The notes below the pieces were generated by a model. The model was not told the origin of the DNA. It searched no databases and saw only the letters and a list, made by a program, of their open reading frames with translations. From NCBI GenBank assembly GCA_019245995.1, contig JAFAQW010000164.1, positions 1 through 6,591 of the forward strand: a stretch of 6,591 nucleotides of DNA. The letters are read 5' to 3'. Position 1 is the stretch's first letter. The number at the start of each line of letters is the position of its first letter. The stretch is from Vulcanimicrobiota bacterium (GTDB lineage Bacteria > Vulcanimicrobiota > Vulcanimicrobiia > Vulcanimicrobiales > Vulcanimicrobiaceae). The position numbers and the translations under genes were made by a program. This document shows positions 5,615-6,591 of the stretch, piece by piece.

Positions 5615-6591
5615 TTGCGACCGCCGGTCAGCGTCATCGGCGGCGGACTCGCCGGCTGTGAGGCCGCGTGGCAAGCCGCACGTTACGGCGTAGACGTCCA
5701 GCTCCATGAGATGCGTCCGAAGCGCAGCGGGCCGGCGCATCACACCGGAGCGCTCGCCGAGCTCGTATGCAGCAACTCCTTTCGCGGGGCGGCGCTCGAG
5801 AACGCAGTCGGCTTACTAAAGGAAGAACTGGTCGTCCTGGATTCGCTCATTCTCAGCTGCGCCCGTGAGAGCGCCGTGCCGGCGGGCGGCGCGCTGGCCG
5901 TGGATCGGGAGCGTTTCTCGGCGGCCGTACAACAGCGCATCGAAGAACATCCCCGCATCAGCCTCGTCCGCGACGAAGTGCGCGAGATTCCGCTCGACCT
6001 TCCCGTCATCGTTGCCTGCGGCCCGTTGCCGAGCGACGAATTCTTGGATTCGCTCGACCTCGTCCTTCGGCGGTCTTCGCCGTTCGCTTCCGACGACAAC
6101 GGTAACGACCCGAGCGCAACGCGTTTGCATTATTACGATGCCGCTTCGCCCATCGTTGCGGCCGACTCGATCGACCAATCGCAGATGTACCGCAAATCGC
6201 GATACGATAAGACGTCTGCCGCACTCGGCTCGGCGGACGGTGACTACCTCAACATTCCGCTGGACCGTCAAACCTACGCGCAACTCGTGCGCGACTTGCG
6301 AACGCTGGAGCGCCATCCGGCCAAGGAGTTCGAAACGCCGCGATACTTCGAGGGCTGCCTGCCGATCGAAGCGATGGCGGAGCGCGGCGACGACGTGCTG
6401 CGCTTCGGGCCCCTCAAGCCGGTAGGTCTGCGCGATCCGCGCACCGGTGAGGCACCGTACGCCGTGGTGCAGTTGCGTCAAGAGAACCGCGAGGCAACCG
6501 CGTACAATCTCGTCGGTTTTCAGACGCGCCTCACCTGGCCCGCCCAGCGTGAGGCCTTTTCGAAACTTCCCGGGCTGCGGGATGCAGAGTG
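5615..6591 (+). CDS. trmFO: tRNA (m5U54) methyltransferase TrmFO, FAD/folate-dependent (partial)
   Basis: TrmFO (formerly Gid) makes 5-methyluridine at position 54 of the tRNA T-loop, using methylene-tetrahydrofolate and FAD instead of SAM. The gene runs off the right edge with 325 codons visible; the family is usually about 430-470 aa. Seen: the FAD-binding SVIGGGLAGCEAAW (residues 6-19), HEMRP (31-35), ELVCSNSFR with C52, PAGGALAVDR (89-98), YYDAASPIV (173-181), SRYDK (195-199), YFEGCLPIEAMAERG (244-258), RFGPLKPVGLRDP (263-275), VVQLRQEN and YNLVGFQT. C52 matches Cys53 of the B. subtilis enzyme. At the second conserved cysteine (family DYxNCP, Cys226 in B. subtilis) this protein has DYLNIPL, i.e. 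Ile214. Two loops also look longer than usual, at about 152-168 and 200-209. The TTG start lies three bases after the topA TAA in the same frame, so translation may reinitiate. An rRNA-directed relative (RlmFO type) is an alternative. Confidence 0.93.
   Translation, partial: MRPPVSVIGGGLAGCEAAWQAARYGVDVQLHEMRPKRSGPAHHTGALAELVCSNSFRGAALENAVGLLKEELVVLDSLILSCARESAVPAGGALAVDRERFSAAVQQRIEEHPRISLVRDEVREIPLDLPVIVACGPLPSDEFLDSLDLVLRRSSPFASDDNGNDPSATRLHYYDAASPIVAADSIDQSQMYRKSRYDKTSAALGSADGDYLNIPLDRQTYAQLVRDLRTLERHPAKEFETPRYFEGCLPIEAMAERGDDVLRFGPLKPVGLRDPRTGEAPYAVVQLRQENREATAYNLVGFQTRLTWPAQREAFSKLPGLRDAE

Noticed and set aside
5816..6481. Minus-strand ORF of 221 aa, and a plus-strand 186-aa ORF at 5865-6425
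   Set aside because: Both overlap the continuous, motif-rich trmFO frame and resemble no family.

Overview
The window comes from a GC-rich bacterium (roughly 60% GC by eye). Most of its start codons are GTG or TTG and their Shine-Dalgarno sites are weak. A folate-type tRNA methyltransferase (trmFO) directly behind topA excludes a typical gammaproteobacterium and fits many Terrabacteria-like, deltaproteobacterial or candidate-phylum lineages. A deep-branching phylum such as Eremiobacterota/Vulcanimicrobiota is possible, but that is a weak guess.

Layout. (1) 1-205, minus: the 5' part of a membrane-protein gene that runs off the left edge, transcribed divergently from secG. (2) 291-2723, plus: an apparent operon secG - dppD - dppF. 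It encodes a Sec translocon subunit followed by the two ATPases of an oligopeptide/dipeptide ABC importer; no permease or binding-protein gene is present. (3) 2746-2772: a strong hairpin that serves as a shared terminator between convergent genes. (4) 2790-3269, minus: a 159-residue, very basic protein made of Gly/Arg/Lys/Ser, with 13 RKK blocks at about 7-residue spacing. It has no aliphatic or aromatic residue. It carries the only perfect Shine-Dalgarno and ATG start in the window, a recognisable promoter, and a short leader with two hairpins. (5) 3365-3508: the divergent control region for the basic-protein gene and topA. It holds a topA promoter whose -10 lies seven bases before the GTG start, flanked by a perfect 7-bp inverted repeat. 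(6) 3509-5611, plus: topA (700 aa, three zinc ribbons). (7) 5615-6591, plus: trmFO, cut off by the right edge, starting three bases after the topA stop.

How they fit together. The left half concerns the cell envelope and nutrient uptake. The right half concerns nucleic acids: a topoisomerase I that relaxes negative supercoils, a divergent histone-like DNA/RNA-binding candidate beside it, and a tRNA m5U54 methyltransferase co-transcribed with topA. The points most worth a second look are the heptad-repeat basic protein and its structured leader, the possibly leaderless and operator-flanked topA start, and the apparent loss of one of the two conserved catalytic cysteines in TrmFO (Ile at the expected position). 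No mobile element, CRISPR array, rRNA or tRNA was seen.
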